Shown here one piece after another: positions 1 to 9,329 of a DNA stretch of 53,043 nucleotides (positions are counted from its first letter, which is position 1; every line of letters starts with the position of its first letter). This DNA is from Fimbriimonas sp. (lineage in GTDB: Bacteria; Armatimonadota; Fimbriimonadia; Fimbriimonadales; Fimbriimonadaceae). Location of the stretch: NCBI GenBank assembly GCA_030447945.1, contig JAUJNV010000002.1:1-53043 (forward strand), written 5' to 3'. Made by a program: the position numbers and the translations under genes. A model generated the notes under the pieces. It made no database searches. It had not been told where the DNA came from and saw only the letters and a list, made by a program, of their open reading frames with translations.

Positions 1-588
1 GCCGGCGAAGAACAGCGCGTATGCGGTCGCCGCGATGACCGCTCCCGTGCCGAGATCAGGCTCGCTCTCAACTAGGCCGACGGCGACGAGCACCCAGATC
101 GCAGGCAGGCATCGCTTTAGCTTCGGCCACCCGATCTTCTCGATCCAGTCGATCCGGTCCCGGATCCCGCGGAATTTCGTGGGCCAGGGAGTCCGCTCGG
201 CGAGCGCCCCCGCGAGGTAGACGACCGTCGCGAGCTTCGCGAACTCCGCCGGCTGGATGTTGAAGGGTCCCAGCGGGATCCATCGCTTCGCCCCGTTCAT
301 CTCCCGGCCGTAGAACTCCACCGCCACGAGTGAGAGCAGCGAAAGCACCCAAATGCTGCGGGACCAGCGATGCCATGAATCCGGCTTGATCCGAGCGGCG
401 ATGCCGGAAGCCAGTAGCGCGGGCAGCAGGTAGAAGACCTGGTTCTTAAACTCCGGGCTCAGGGGGGTGTTGGATGCCTGGATCGACCGGGCGTAACCCG
501 CGTCGAACACGAACAGCAGCCCTAGCACCGTCGCGAGCAGAGCGAGGCCAAATAGAGCGGGATCGTGCAACCTGAGGGTGCGAATCAT
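1..588 (-). CDS. ftsW: FtsW, SEDS peptidoglycan glycosyltransferase (N-terminal 196 residues only)
   Basis: This is a polytopic inner-membrane SEDS protein that polymerises lipid II at the division septum together with its partner PBP (the FtsI encoded at 6105-7862). The visible part has several hydrophobic segments and the diagnostic SEDS stretch NGAKRWIPLG followed by QPAEFAKL near residues 95-120, then an ESEPDLGTG motif near 180. The ATG at 588 overlaps the murD stop as ATGA, so translation is probably coupled. The gene is cut by the left edge of the window. RodA has the same fold, but the position last in a dcw operon after murD argues for FtsW. Confidence 0.93.
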   Translation of the reverse strand, partial: MIRTLRLHDPALFGLALLATVLGLLFVFDAGYARSIQASNTPLSPEFKNQVFYLLPALLASGIAARIKPDSWHRWSRSIWVLSLLSLVAVEFYGREMNGAKRWIPLGPFNIQPAEFAKLATVVYLAGALAERTPWPTKFRGIRDRIDWIEKIGWPKLKRCLPAIWVLVAVGLVESEPDLGTGAVIAATAYALFFAG

Positions 589-2126
589 GGGCGGAGCCAC
601 TCCTGGGCTATCTTCTTGAACAAGTTACCCCTCTCGCGAAAGTCGCGGAAACCGTCTGTGCTCGCGCACCCTGGGGATAACATGATCGTCTCCCCCGGAC
701 TCGCTGCGAGAGCTGCCGCGTGGAACGCCTCTTCCAGCGTGGAGAAGCGCGGGTGCCCGCCTCCGAGCATGACGTCCAGGCTTTCGGCGTCCCGGCCGTA
801 GAGATAGGCGCGGTGGCGCCCGTTCGCCAAATAGTGGCGGAGGGGTTTGAAGTCGAGCTTCTTGTTCGCGCCCCCGATGAGCAGGTGTGCGGGATCTCGC
901 AGGCTCTGCGCGGACTTCACCACGGCGTCCGGGTTGGTGCACATCGAGTTATTCACTACCCGAACGCGGCCTTTTTCCCCCAGGTACTCCATCCGGTGCG
1001 CGAGGCCGCGGAACGCCTTCAGACCGTCGAGCAAAACGGGTGGCGCGACGAGGAAGGGGTCTTCTTCGGGCACCCGTCGATCGTAAACGGTCTGCCCGGC
1101 GCTACGCCGGGCACGCTCGGCCTCCTCGGCATCTCGCAGAAGCTGCCCGGCTGCGGATTCCGGAAATCGCAGAGCCCGATGCCGAATGGCCCCATACGCG
1201 AGGAGGGCGGCCATCGACGCGTTCTGACGGTTGTGCGGCTCGTCGAACGGGAGCTCGTCGAGGGGGACGCTCTGGTGCAGGACGCGCAGCTCCAGCTCTC
1301 CCACCAGGGCGTGTTCCCCATGGGCGCCGAAGGTGAGCACCAGCGGACAGTCCGTTGCGTCATCCCGTTCGGTCGGCGACTGCTGGCGCTCGCGGCGCGG
1401 ACGATAGCGGATGGTGTCCGAACAGGGCGGTAAGACCTCCGGGTCGTTCGCCCGGACCACGGCGACGTCGCCCTCGCCCATGCGGGAAAAAACTAGATGC
1501 TTGGTGGCGGCGTACTCCGCGAAGCTCTCGTAACGGTCTAGATGGTCCGGAGTGATGTTGGTGATGCCGGCGGCGACGGGACGGAACTCGCTCACCCACT
1601 CCAAGCCGAACGAACTAATCTCGGCGACCAGGATCTGATCTCCCGTGCTGTGGAGCGCCGCCTCGGTGAGCGGCACCTCGTCGTAGCCGGAGCCAAAGAG
1701 GTTGCCGCAGAGCACGGCGTCTTCGCCACACGCACGGAGGCAGAGCCAGGTCATCACGGTCGTCGTGCTCTTCCCGTTGGTCCCGGTGACTGCGACGATG
1801 GGCGCTTTGCTGATGCGGTAGGCGAACTCGACCTCGCTGATGACCTCGATGCCGTCGCTCACCGCCTGCCGAAGCTTGGGGTGGCGTCGGTCAACGGCCG
1901 GGTTTGTGACCAAGAGATCGGTGGCGGATCTCTCAAATGAACCCGCCCACCCAAGCTCCAGCGGAAGGCCGATTGTCTCCGCTTCCTGCACGATTTCGGG
2001 TTTCGGGAGCGCCTCGCGAGGCTTCTCGTCGAAGACTAGCGGAAGAGCCCCCAACCGGAGGCACGCCCTTCCGATGGCCAGCCCACTCCGGCCCAGGCCG
2101 AGAATCGCGACGCGCTTACCGTCCAC
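585..2126 (-). CDS. murD: MurD, UDP-N-acetylmuramoyl-alanine--D-glutamate ligase
   Basis: Cytoplasmic ATP-dependent ligase that adds D-Glu to UDP-MurNAc-L-Ala. An N-terminal Rossmann-type UDP-binding part (AILGLGRSG, residues 7-15) is followed by the ATP loop GTNGKST (115-121), TPDHLDRY (192-199), HNRQNA (298-303) and HRMEYLGE (377-384). I chose the GTG at 2126, which overlaps the end of mraY, because the protein then begins directly with the Rossmann strand; the frame stays open further upstream but that part reads as mraY shadow. At 513 residues it is longer than the usual 440-460, with a charged insertion around 240-260 and another near 335-360. The motif that normally reads NDSKATN is NNSMCTN (392-398), so the conserved Asp and Lys are replaced. 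Position in the operon supports MurD. Confidence 0.9.
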   Translation of the reverse strand: MDGKRVAILGLGRSGLAIGRACLRLGALPLVFDEKPREALPKPEIVQEAETIGLPLELGWAGSFERSATDLLVTNPAVDRRHPKLRQAVSDGIEVISEVEFAYRISKAPIVAVTGTNGKSTTTVMTWLCLRACGEDAVLCGNLFGSGYDEVPLTEAALHSTGDQILVAEISSFGLEWVSEFRPVAAGITNITPDHLDRYESFAEYAATKHLVFSRMGEGDVAVVRANDPEVLPPCSDTIRYRPRRERQQSPTERDDATDCPLVLTFGAHGEHALVGELELRVLHQSVPLDELPFDEPHNRQNASMAALLAYGAIRHRALRFPESAAGQLLRDAEEAERARRSAGQTVYDRRVPEEDPFLVAPPVLLDGLKAFRGLAHRMEYLGEKGRVRVVNNSMCTNPDAVVKSAQSLRDPAHLLIGGANKKLDFKPLRHYLANGRHRAYLYGRDAESLDVMLGGGHPRFSTLEEAFHAAALAASPGETIMLSPGCASTDGFRDFRERGNLFKKIAQEWLRP

Positions 2127-3243
2127 GGCGGCCGCCCCCTTGTTGCCGCAGGTGTTCCACCGCGTCACGCTTCGCGAGATCCTCTTGCCGCCGAACGGCC
2201 TCACCGGCGATGGCGACCGCAGCCACGCTGAACGCGATCTGCCCAGCGACGAAGGCGGCGACAACCCGTCCCTCCGGCCAGCCACTCTTCTCGAAGGCGT
2301 GGTGACTCGGCGTGTAGGAAGAGAGCTTGTGTTTGCGCAGCTGGACGGACGCACTCTGTCGAGGCAGCGGCACCAGTTCCGCCACCAACACGAGGCTCAG
2401 GATCAGCAGAGCTACCACGACGCCGGGATTTTGGGCGCTGGGAAGGCTGAACAAGAGCTCGCCCTGGTGTTCGCCGTACCCCCACGTGTAGAGATGCGGC
2501 GCGAGCGACGGCATGGCGATCACGGCGACGGCGAACCCCAGTACCGCGCCGATGGGCAGCGATCCTGCGTCCCCCATAAAGATCCGCGCAGGGGGGCGGT
2601 TCAGCACCAGGAACGGCAACGAGGCTCCGAGAAGCGGGGCGACGAACGCGATTACGTCGAAGGCCCTGCCCCACCAAGCGATCCCGATGAGTCCAAGACC
2701 GAAAGCCAACAGCAGCATGCCGGCCAGCCAGTCCAGGCCGTCGGCGAAGTTGTAGGCGTTCGAGAAGAACAGCACAAGCACGACGGCCGCGAGCCACACA
2801 AGGTCGAAGGACGGGTGGCCCAGCGAGACGGCGAGCCCCGCCACCCCGAACTGCATGAGGATCTTGGGCTTCCAGGCAAGCCCGCGGCTTCCTTTCCTCA
2901 GCCGGGGGATGAGAAAGTCGTCCACGAAGCCGATGACGGTAAACCCGATCAGCAGAGCGGGACCGGTGGCCAGGGCCGCAACCGAAAAGTGAGGGATCGC
3001 GCGCGGGATGGCAACGAAGGCGTAGAGCATTCCGGCCAACGCTCCCGTGACGATAATGAGGCCGCCCATAGTCGGTGTGCCCTGCTTCTTTTGGTGCCCT
3101 TCGGGCGCGTACTGGCTCACCGTCTGGCGTGAGCGCAGCGCAAGCAGCATCCGGAAGATCGGGTACGCAAGAAGCGCCGCCGTAAAGAGCGCGATCCCTG
3201 CCTGATGAACGTAGATGTCTACAGCAGGCGCGTAGGCCCTCAT
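2116..3243 (-). CDS. mraY: MraY, phospho-N-acetylmuramoyl-pentapeptide transferase
   Basis: Integral membrane enzyme that transfers phospho-MurNAc-pentapeptide to undecaprenyl phosphate, making lipid I. The 375-residue product has about ten hydrophobic segments. Family motifs seen are EGHQKKQGTPTMGG near residue 48, GFVDDF near 100, NAYNFADGLD near 160, MGDAGSLPIG near 220, and SHHAFEKSGW near 320 where the cytoplasmic HHH loop is expected (here SHHAFE, slightly divergent). The ATG at 3243 overlaps the murF stop (ATGA), and the 3' end overlaps the murD GTG start, as is usual for coupled dcw genes. Confidence 0.95.
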   Translation of the reverse strand: MRAYAPAVDIYVHQAGIALFTAALLAYPIFRMLLALRSRQTVSQYAPEGHQKKQGTPTMGGLIIVTGALAGMLYAFVAIPRAIPHFSVAALATGPALLIGFTVIGFVDDFLIPRLRKGSRGLAWKPKILMQFGVAGLAVSLGHPSFDLVWLAAVVLVLFFSNAYNFADGLDWLAGMLLLAFGLGLIGIAWWGRAFDVIAFVAPLLGASLPFLVLNRPPARIFMGDAGSLPIGAVLGFAVAVIAMPSLAPHLYTWGYGEHQGELLFSLPSAQNPGVVVALLILSLVLVAELVPLPRQSASVQLRKHKLSSYTPSHHAFEKSGWPEGRVVAAFVAGQIAFSVAAVAIAGEAVRRQEDLAKRDAVEHLRQQGGGRRGR

Positions 3244-4604
3244 GCGGGAGCCACCTCTTCGAGCGCCCTCTCCAGCTCCAGCGCCCGACTCCCCTTTACC
3301 AACACCACGTCCCCCTCCCGGGCTCCTTCGAGGAACGCCGTCACCTCGGCGAGAGAGCCCGCCGTCGCCAAGAGAGTGGCGTCGAGGCCCAACGCGGTCG
3401 CTTCCTCTTTCGCGGCGTCGGTGGAGGTTCCCACGAACAGGACGCCGTCGAGCTCGTGAGCGGCCAGGGCCCGGCCTACCGCCCGATGAGCCTCTACGGA
3501 CCCTTCGCCCAGTTCTCTCATCTCTCCGACCACGGCGAGACGCCGCCCGGCCACCGGCAGCTCCGAGAGCGTCTCGAGAGCGGCCAGCATGCTCGCTGGG
3601 CTGGCGTTGTAGGTATCGAGCAGGATGGTCGCTCCGTTCAGACGGCGGATCTCCATCCGCAAAGGGGGCAGCTGGGCTCGTGACAGGCCCGAAGCGGCCT
3701 CTTCAATGGACGCACCCGCCGCATTGGCGGCGAGGAGGGCCGCCGCCGCGCTGAGGGCGATGTGCCGGCCGACCACGGGAAGCCTCGCTTCCCAAGCTAC
3801 GCCATCCAGGGTCCCCTCGAGGGCACACTGGTCCCAGTCGAGGGCTTGGTAGCGGGTGATCCGGCAGTCTGACTGCGGTGAGGTGCCAAACGTCTTGACC
3901 AGGACCGGCCCCGCTTGCCCCCTCAGTGCCTCGAGGTACTGGTCCTCCTGCCATACAACCGCGACGCCGTCCGGAGGCAGCGCCTGGAGGAGCTCTCCCT
4001 TGGCGCGCGCGATGCCCTCCCGCGAGCCCACAGCCTCCAGGTGCGCGTGCCCGACGTTCGTGACGACGCCGATCGTGAGGCGGGAGAAGGAAGCGAGATG
4101 CGCGATCTGGCCGAAGCCGCGCATGGCCAGCTCCACCACCGCTACCCGGTGCTCAGGCCGAAGCTCCGCCCACAGGAGCGGTGCCGTGTACTCCGTGTTG
4201 CGGTTCCCTTCCGTTTTAAGCACAGGACCCAGGGGGGCTAGAGCGGCGGCGGTGAACTCTTTGGCCGTCGTCTTCCCGGCGCTCCCCGTGATGCCGATCA
4301 CGGGTCCGCCAAAGCTCCTCCGCCGAGACTCCGCGAGGCGGGCCAAGGCCGCGACGAGGTTGGGCACCAGGACGTGCGGGCCCTCCACCGGGTGTTCCAC
4401 GACGGCGCCTACCGCACCGGCGGCCAGTGCTTCTGGCACGAAGCGGTGACCATCGACGCGAGCACCCGCGATGGCGAGGAAAAGCTCCCCGGGCCGGACG
4501 GCGTTGCTGTCCGTCGTCCAGCCGCGAGCGACCGCGCCTGGGGTGAAGCCGGACGCACACCCACCCAGCTCGACTGCCAGGTCCGCCACTGCCGTCGGCG
4601 TCAG
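3240..4604 (-). CDS. murF: MurF, UDP-MurNAc-tripeptide--D-Ala-D-Ala ligase
   Basis: Cytoplasmic Mur ligase that adds D-Ala-D-Ala to the muropeptide precursor. The N-terminal substrate domain contains TDSNAVRPGELFLAI near residue 30. The central ATPase domain has GITGSAGKTTAKEF and EGNRNTEYTAP, then VTNVGHAHLE. The C-terminal part has DTYNASPASM and VVGEMRELGE. No ATG lies near the expected N terminus. The best start is a CTG at 4604, preceded by GGAGGGG at suitable spacing and overlapping the murE TGA as CTGA; a GTG at 4589 is the alternative. From the CTG the product is 454 residues, typical of the family. The frame remains open upstream to 4772, but that section is antisense-like sequence inside murE. 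Confidence 0.92.
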   Translation of the reverse strand: MTPTAVADLAVELGGCASGFTPGAVARGWTTDSNAVRPGELFLAIAGARVDGHRFVPEALAAGAVGAVVEHPVEGPHVLVPNLVAALARLAESRRRSFGGPVIGITGSAGKTTAKEFTAAALAPLGPVLKTEGNRNTEYTAPLLWAELRPEHRVAVVELAMRGFGQIAHLASFSRLTIGVVTNVGHAHLEAVGSREGIARAKGELLQALPPDGVAVVWQEDQYLEALRGQAGPVLVKTFGTSPQSDCRITRYQALDWDQCALEGTLDGVAWEARLPVVGRHIALSAAAALLAANAAGASIEEAASGLSRAQLPPLRMEIRRLNGATILLDTYNASPASMLAALETLSELPVAGRRLAVVGEMRELGEGSVEAHRAVGRALAAHELDGVLFVGTSTDAAKEEATALGLDATLLATAGSLAEVTAFLEGAREGDVVLVKGSRALELERALEEVAPA

Positions 4605-6108
4605 GCGCGCCCCTCCAGTGCCTCGCGAGCCATCTGACGGTCGTCCATCGGGTGCTTTGTGCGCCCGATGATCTGGTAATCCTCGTGCCCTTTGCCGGCG
4701 ATTACGACCACGTCGCCAGCCTGCGCCGCCCCGACCGCGTACGTGATCGCCTCGCGCCGGTCCACGATGCACACAAAGGCGCGGCCCGGCGTGATCCCCG
4801 CCTCGATCTCCTCGAGGATGCTCCGGGGGTCCTCTGTGCGCGGGTTGTCGCTGGTCACCACCGTAAGATCGGACCGGACGCTGGCGGAGCGGGCCATCTG
4901 CGGACGCTTCGTCCGGTCGCGGTCACCCCCACAGCCGAACACGCTCAGCACGCGGCGGGGGCGCAAGGCGCGCACAGAGTCGAGGAGCTTCTCCAGCGCG
5001 TCCGGCGTGTGGGCGTAGTCGACGATCACGCCCACTTCCTTCTCGTTCGGCACCGCTTCGAAGCGCCCCGGCACGGGCCGCACCTTCGGGAGAGCCTGCT
5101 CGACGTCAACCAGCGTATAGCCGAGGGCCAACATCCCGGCCGCCGCCGACAGGCAGTTCTGCACGTTAAACGCTCCGCCAAGCGGCACGACGATTTCCGT
5201 GGTGGATGGGTAGCTAAGGCTCGGCGCATGGAGACGGAGTCGGATTCGGTCCACCCGCACTTCGTTAACGTCGGCAAAGAGGGTGGTCGCCTCGGATCCG
5301 CTGGTCGCCAGGAGGGCGTCCAGTCCGTACTCGATGTGGCCCACCGAAACCTGCCGGGCCCAGCGCGCTCCTACGGGGTCGTCAACGTTAAGAGCCGCCA
5401 CCATAGGCACTTCGGTCAACTGGGGCAACTCGGCGAAGAGCCGCCGTTTGGCCGCCTCGTAGGCTTCCATCGTCCCGTGGTAGTCGAGGTGGTCCGGGTC
5501 AGGTTCGTAAAGATTCCGGCCGAGAAGCCGATGCCGTCCGCGCGTCGCCCTTCGAGCGCATGAGAGCTCACCTCCATCGCCAGCGTCTGGACACCGGACT
5601 GCCGGGCCTCGTGCAGCAGCGTGTAGAGCTCCACCGGGAAGGGGGTGGTGTTAGACAGCTCCCGGCTTCCCCCGGCAAGTGGAGGCCCAGGGTGCCAAGG
5701 TAGCCGGCCGGCACTCCTAAGGCGGCCAGCATATCGCGCAGCAGCCAAGCCGTCGTGGTTTTCCCGTTGGTCCCGGTCACGCCGACTATCCGCATTGTCC
5801 GACCGGGATCGCCGAAGAAGCTGCGGCAGACCCGCCACAGGTCCGCCTGGAAGTCCGACACGAAGGCGGCGGCCATTCCCCTCTGCTCAGCAGCCTCAAG
5901 ACCTTCGCGCGAATGCACCAGAGCGGCGGTGGCGCCGCCGGCGGCGGCGCCCGCGATGAAACGGTGGCTGTCAGAGTTTTCGCTTGGCATGCATACGAAG
6001 AGCGCGCCGGGAGCCGCTTGGCGGGAGTCGGAGATCACGGCCGTGATCTCCGCGTCTCCCTTGACTCTGCCACGACGTCTGCCAAACGGAGAAGCTCGAG
6101 AGCCTCAT
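4601..6108 (-). CDS. murE: MurE, UDP-MurNAc-dipeptide ligase (four apparent single-base frame breaks)
   Basis: Adds the third stem-peptide residue to UDP-MurNAc-Ala-Glu. The gene must be read across frames. The ATG at 6108 overlaps the ftsI stop (ATGA). Then come an N-terminal stretch like SELLRLADVVAE, VISDSRQAAPGALF, the ATP loop GVTGTNGKTT, NTTPFPVELYTLL, AMEVSSHAL, a DHLDYHGT motif, GFGCGGDRDRTKRP-like and DNPRTEDP sequence, and GKGHEDYQ near the C terminus. DNPRTEDP fits the DNPR motif of meso-diaminopimelate-specific MurE. Frame breaks lie near 6097, 6060, 5665 and 5495. Each is repaired by restoring one G or C in a short run, giving about 503 residues, the normal length. I regard the gene as intact in the organism. 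Confidence 0.88.
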
Positions 6109-7862
6109 CGTGTGCGCGTCTTGGCGTCTTTCGCCTGCGTGGCGTTCGGGTCGAAAGGAATGTTGTACTGGCGGATGATGGCCTTGGCGAGCTTGACGAA
6201 AACAGGGCCCGCGACGGCCGCTCCGTAGTACGCCCCCTGCGGGTTATCGATCATCACCAGCACCACCGCCTTCGGCTTGTCGGCCGGGACGAACCCCACG
6301 AAGTTCGACACGTAGCCGCGTTTGCCCCCGCCGATCTTTTGAGCGGTACCGGTCTTCCCCGCGAGATCGTGCCCCGCGATGGTCAAGCTCTGCCCGGTGC
6401 CCTTCGGTGCCATGACCGACTTCGCGAACCGCATCACCTGGTCCGCCGTTTCCGCCCGCACGATCTTCTTCCCCGGGGACAAGGGCATCTCCTTGCCTCC
6501 GATCGCCTTGATCAAGCGGGGCTCGCGGAGGATGCCGCCGTTGGCCAGCATCGCGAAAGCTCCCGTCAATGCTACGGGCGTCGTCGTGAGCGACTGGCCA
6601 AATCCCACGGTCGCCAGCTGAAGAGGTTTGGCGTACTCATTGTAGTTAAACAATCCGCTGCTCTCCCGGGGCAGACCGAGCTTCGTCTGACGCAAAAGGC
6701 CCAGATCCTCGACAAAGCGGATGAAGTCGGGTCGGCTGACGCGAAGCGCCCACGACGCGGCCGAAACGTTGCAGCTCTTGGAAATAGCCTCCTCAGGATT
6801 TACCGGGCCGTGAGCCCGCTTGCCGTGGTGAGCGTCGCATCTAATCCGCCAGCTCTTTTCGATCTGCAGGGTGCCGCCGCAGTTGATCTTCTCGGTGGCT
6901 CCGACCTTGTAGTCGTCCAACGCTCGCGCGAGGGTGAGGATCTTGAACGTTGAACCTGGCTCGAGGACACCCATGTAGGCGGGATTGTAAGAAGAGCCCG
7001 CTTCGATCTTGCCCTCGGCTCCTTCCCGGTCGTACGGTGCGAAAGACGGCCAGTTGGCCATGGCCAAGATGTCCCCCGTCTTCGGGTCGGCGATAATGCC
7101 CACTCCGTTGTCCGCTTTGTGCGCTTCAACGGCCTCTTTAACCGCATCGGTGGCGGCTCTTTGAAGGTCCGATTGGATCGTGAGGATGATGTTCTGGCCG
7201 TCGATACGAGGGATGGACCCCTCGTTAAGCCGCATCGGAAGGTAGTTCCCCTTGCGATCCGTTAGGCCGACGGTGCGTCCGTTCTGGCCGGCCAGAACTT
7301 CGTTTTGGCTGGCCTCCATGCCCATGAGCGGCTTCCCGTCCCGAACCACGCCGAGGAAGCACGCGGCCGCGTAGCCTAGAGGATATGCCCGCCGGCCGCC
7401 TTGCTGCAGGGAAACGCCGTCCGCACGCCAGCGGGTGCGCACCTCCTGAATGGCCTGGGACTGCGCCGCCGTCAAAGGCTTCCGCCATTCGCGGCTGCGG
7501 AGGCCGGAGGCGGCCAGCGTTGAGAACTCCGTGGACGGGATGCCCGTCGCGGCACCGAGCTCCATGAAGAACGCATCGCTCTTCGGCACCTTCTCGAACC
7601 GAATGGTGAGCACGAACGAATCTTCGTCCCGCGCTACCGGTTTGCCGTCGACAGATAAGATGGTGCCCCGGCGCGCGAAATCCGTGCGGCCCAGGGAGAA
7701 GCGCTTGGTGTCCTGCGCAAGCGCCTCGGTGCTTGCGCGCTCGAAGGTCTGAAGCTTGGCCTGACTGATCGCGGCGGCGACGAAGAGGAGCCCGACCGCC
7801 CTCCCCGTCCACGCTACGCGAGGGCTCTCAGCGGAGCGACGCGACACGGCTGTCTTTTCCAT
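6105..7862 (-). CDS. ftsI: FtsI-type class B penicillin-binding protein (septal transpeptidase)
   Basis: Division-specific D,D-transpeptidase anchored by one N-terminal membrane helix (about residues 20-36), with a dimerisation domain and then the penicillin-binding domain. All three catalytic motifs are visible: STFK (304-307, acyl-enzyme Ser304), SCN (363-365) and KTG (503-505) within AGKTGTAQK. The 585-residue length is normal and there is no PASTA repeat. The ATG at 7862 lies inside the end of the preceding ftsL-like gene (35-nt overlap), and the stop overlaps the murE start. Its neighbour FtsW is the expected glycosyltransferase partner. Confidence 0.95.
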   Translation of the reverse strand: MEKTAVSRRSAESPRVAWTGRAVGLLFVAAAISQAKLQTFERASTEALAQDTKRFSLGRTDFARRGTILSVDGKPVARDEDSFVLTIRFEKVPKSDAFFMELGAATGIPSTEFSTLAASGLRSREWRKPLTAAQSQAIQEVRTRWRADGVSLQQGGRRAYPLGYAAACFLGVVRDGKPLMGMEASQNEVLAGQNGRTVGLTDRKGNYLPMRLNEGSIPRIDGQNIILTIQSDLQRAATDAVKEAVEAHKADNGVGIIADPKTGDILAMANWPSFAPYDREGAEGKIEAGSSYNPAYMGVLEPGSTFKILTLARALDDYKVGATEKINCGGTLQIEKSWRIRCDAHHGKRAHGPVNPEEAISKSCNVSAASWALRVSRPDFIRFVEDLGLLRQTKLGLPRESSGLFNYNEYAKPLQLATVGFGQSLTTTPVALTGAFAMLANGGILREPRLIKAIGGKEMPLSPGKKIVRAETADQVMRFAKSVMAPKGTGQSLTIAGHDLAGKTGTAQKIGGGKRGYVSNFVGFVPADKPKAVVLVMIDNPQGAYYGAAVAGPVFVKLAKAIIRQYNIPFDPNATQAKDAKTRTR

Positions 7863-8292
7863 TTCCAGGCTTCTCTACGTCGTCCGGTGCCCGAAAGCCG
7901 TTCGCAAGCGCCCACTTTTCGATGCTCGGCTCGGTAGTCAGGGCGTCGACCCGCTGACGGATGCCGGACTCCGCGTTCCTCGCCACCCGCGCCCGCTCAG
8001 CGGCGCGAATGCCCTCGCCCCGCGCCTTCTCGACCATGACGTGCCCACTGAGGCTGCTCACGGAGAAGGCGGCGAGCGCCACGACCGAAAGGCCCAGGGT
8101 GCGAGCCAGCATCTTCGGCACCACGGATGGGCGGGTCCGGGCCTGGGTCCGCGTCCGCGGAACGGGCCTGACGGGCACAGGGTTGGGCCGGGTCCGCAAC
8201 TCGGGCGTCGACACCGGGCGGGTCCTGACAGTTGGTCGAGCCTGAGGTCGCTCGATGGTCGGGGTAGGTCGGGTTGCAGGCACAGCGCTCAT
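7828..8292 (-). CDS. FtsL-like divisome membrane protein
   Basis: Small bitopic protein in the ftsL position between rsmH and ftsI. It has a cytoplasmic N-terminal tail of about 60 residues very rich in Arg, Pro and Thr with repeated RTRP units, one hydrophobic segment (about residues 62-80), then an Arg/Glu/Ala-rich coiled-coil-like stretch and a short extracytoplasmic tail. FtsL is poorly conserved, so the call rests on topology and gene order. The ATG at 8292 is favoured because AGGAG lies ten bases upstream; a GTG at 8328 in frame would add twelve residues. Product about 154 residues. Confidence 0.65.
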   Translation of the reverse strand: MSAVPATRPTPTIERPQARPTVRTRPVSTPELRTRPNPVPVRPVPRTRTQARTRPSVVPKMLARTLGLSVVALAAFSVSSLSGHVMVEKARGEGIRAAERARVARNAESGIRQRVDALTTEPSIEKWALANGFRAPDDVEKPGNGKDSRVASLR

Positions 8293-8379
8293 CCGTAAGT
8301 TTCTCCTATTTATCCTCTGGTTTTCCACATTCGCGACGGTCTTCCTTAACCTATCGCCTTCTTTGTCTAACTATTGCGT

Positions 8380-9267
8380 CTAGCGGACCCTCCGAACGGC
8401 CCGCAGCTTGGCGCTGCGGCTCCGAGGGTTGCGGCTGATCTCCTCCGCCGTTGGTAGCTGAGGTTTCTTAAACAGTTCTATGCACAGCTTTTCCCCAAGG
8501 GCCCGGAAGGCAGTCTTAACGATTCGATCCTCTCCCGAGTGGTAGCTCAGGACAGCTAGCGTTCCGCCTGGGGCCAACGCCTTCGCGATGACGACCAGCG
8601 CCTCGGACAGGCCTTCTAACTCGCCGTTGACCGCGATGCGCACGGCTTGGAACGTACGCGTAGCCGGATGGATCCGCCGATCGCGAGCTCCGAAGGGAAC
8701 GGCGGCCATGACCGCCTCCACCAGATCCACCGTCGTGCGCAGAGGCTGATCCTTGCGCCGCTCCACGATCTTCTTCGCAATCGCCTTAGCCCACCGCTCA
8801 TCCCCCAGATCCCAGAGCAAGCGCTCGATCTCGGTGGGCGCGAGGCGGTTCAGCAGGGCGGACGCGGGCTCGCCCGCGCTCCGGTCCATTCGCATATCGA
8901 GCGGCCCCTCCTTCATAAAGGAGATGCCGCGGGTCGGATCGTCGACCTGCGCACTGTTTAGCCCAAGGTCGAGTAGCACGCCGCTGGGGCTCATCTTCAG
9001 CTCTTCAAGTGTCGTCGGCAGAAGCCTGAAGTCACCGTGAACGAGGTGGAAGGCCACGTCGCTCACCGCCGAGAGCCTCTCTCGAGCCTGCGCAAGCATG
9101 TCGACGTCCCAATCCATCCCAAGTAAAGTCCCGGCAGGCCGGATTGCTTCCGACATCTTGAGGGCGTGGCCGGCAAGGCCCAAGGTGCCGTCGGCAGCGG
9201 CGTCTCCCGGCTCGAGAGCCAGGACTTCCAGGACCTCCCGGAGCATGACGGGTTCGTGGTTCAGCAT
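8380..9267 (-). CDS. rsmH: RsmH (MraW), 16S rRNA m4C1402 methyltransferase
   Basis: SAM-dependent methylation of the N4 of C1402 in 16S rRNA. The product starts with the typical HEPVMLREVLEVL, followed by the SAM loop ADGTLGLAGHA and GMDWDVD. Then come LLDLGLNSAQVDDPTRGISF, DMRMD (81-145 region), HPATRTFQAVRIAVN, and LSYHSGEDRIVK near the C terminus. The ATG at 9267 has GGGAGG about ten bases upstream and gives 295 residues. The frame extends upstream to 9666, but that part is a shadow of mraZ. It follows mraZ with about 60 nt between them. Confidence 0.96.
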   Translation of the reverse strand: MLNHEPVMLREVLEVLALEPGDAAADGTLGLAGHALKMSEAIRPAGTLLGMDWDVDMLAQARERLSAVSDVAFHLVHGDFRLLPTTLEELKMSPSGVLLDLGLNSAQVDDPTRGISFMKEGPLDMRMDRSAGEPASALLNRLAPTEIERLLWDLGDERWAKAIAKKIVERRKDQPLRTTVDLVEAVMAAVPFGARDRRIHPATRTFQAVRIAVNGELEGLSEALVVIAKALAPGGTLAVLSYHSGEDRIVKTAFRALGEKLCIELFKKPQLPTAEEISRNPRSRSAKLRAVRRVR

Positions 9268-9329
9268 CTCAGCGCGACCTCCCACGAAGACCCTGCGCAG
9301 CGTCCACCTTTTCGAGGGGCAGTAGGCGC

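Noticed and set aside
2127..2354. N-terminal extension of murD
   Set aside because: This part is inside mraY; the Rossmann strand of MurD begins only after the GTG at 2126.
4605..4772. N-terminal extension of murF to an upstream ATG
   Set aside because: It lies in the conserved C-terminal coding part of murE and has no MurF-like content; the CTG with a Shine-Dalgarno sequence fits better.
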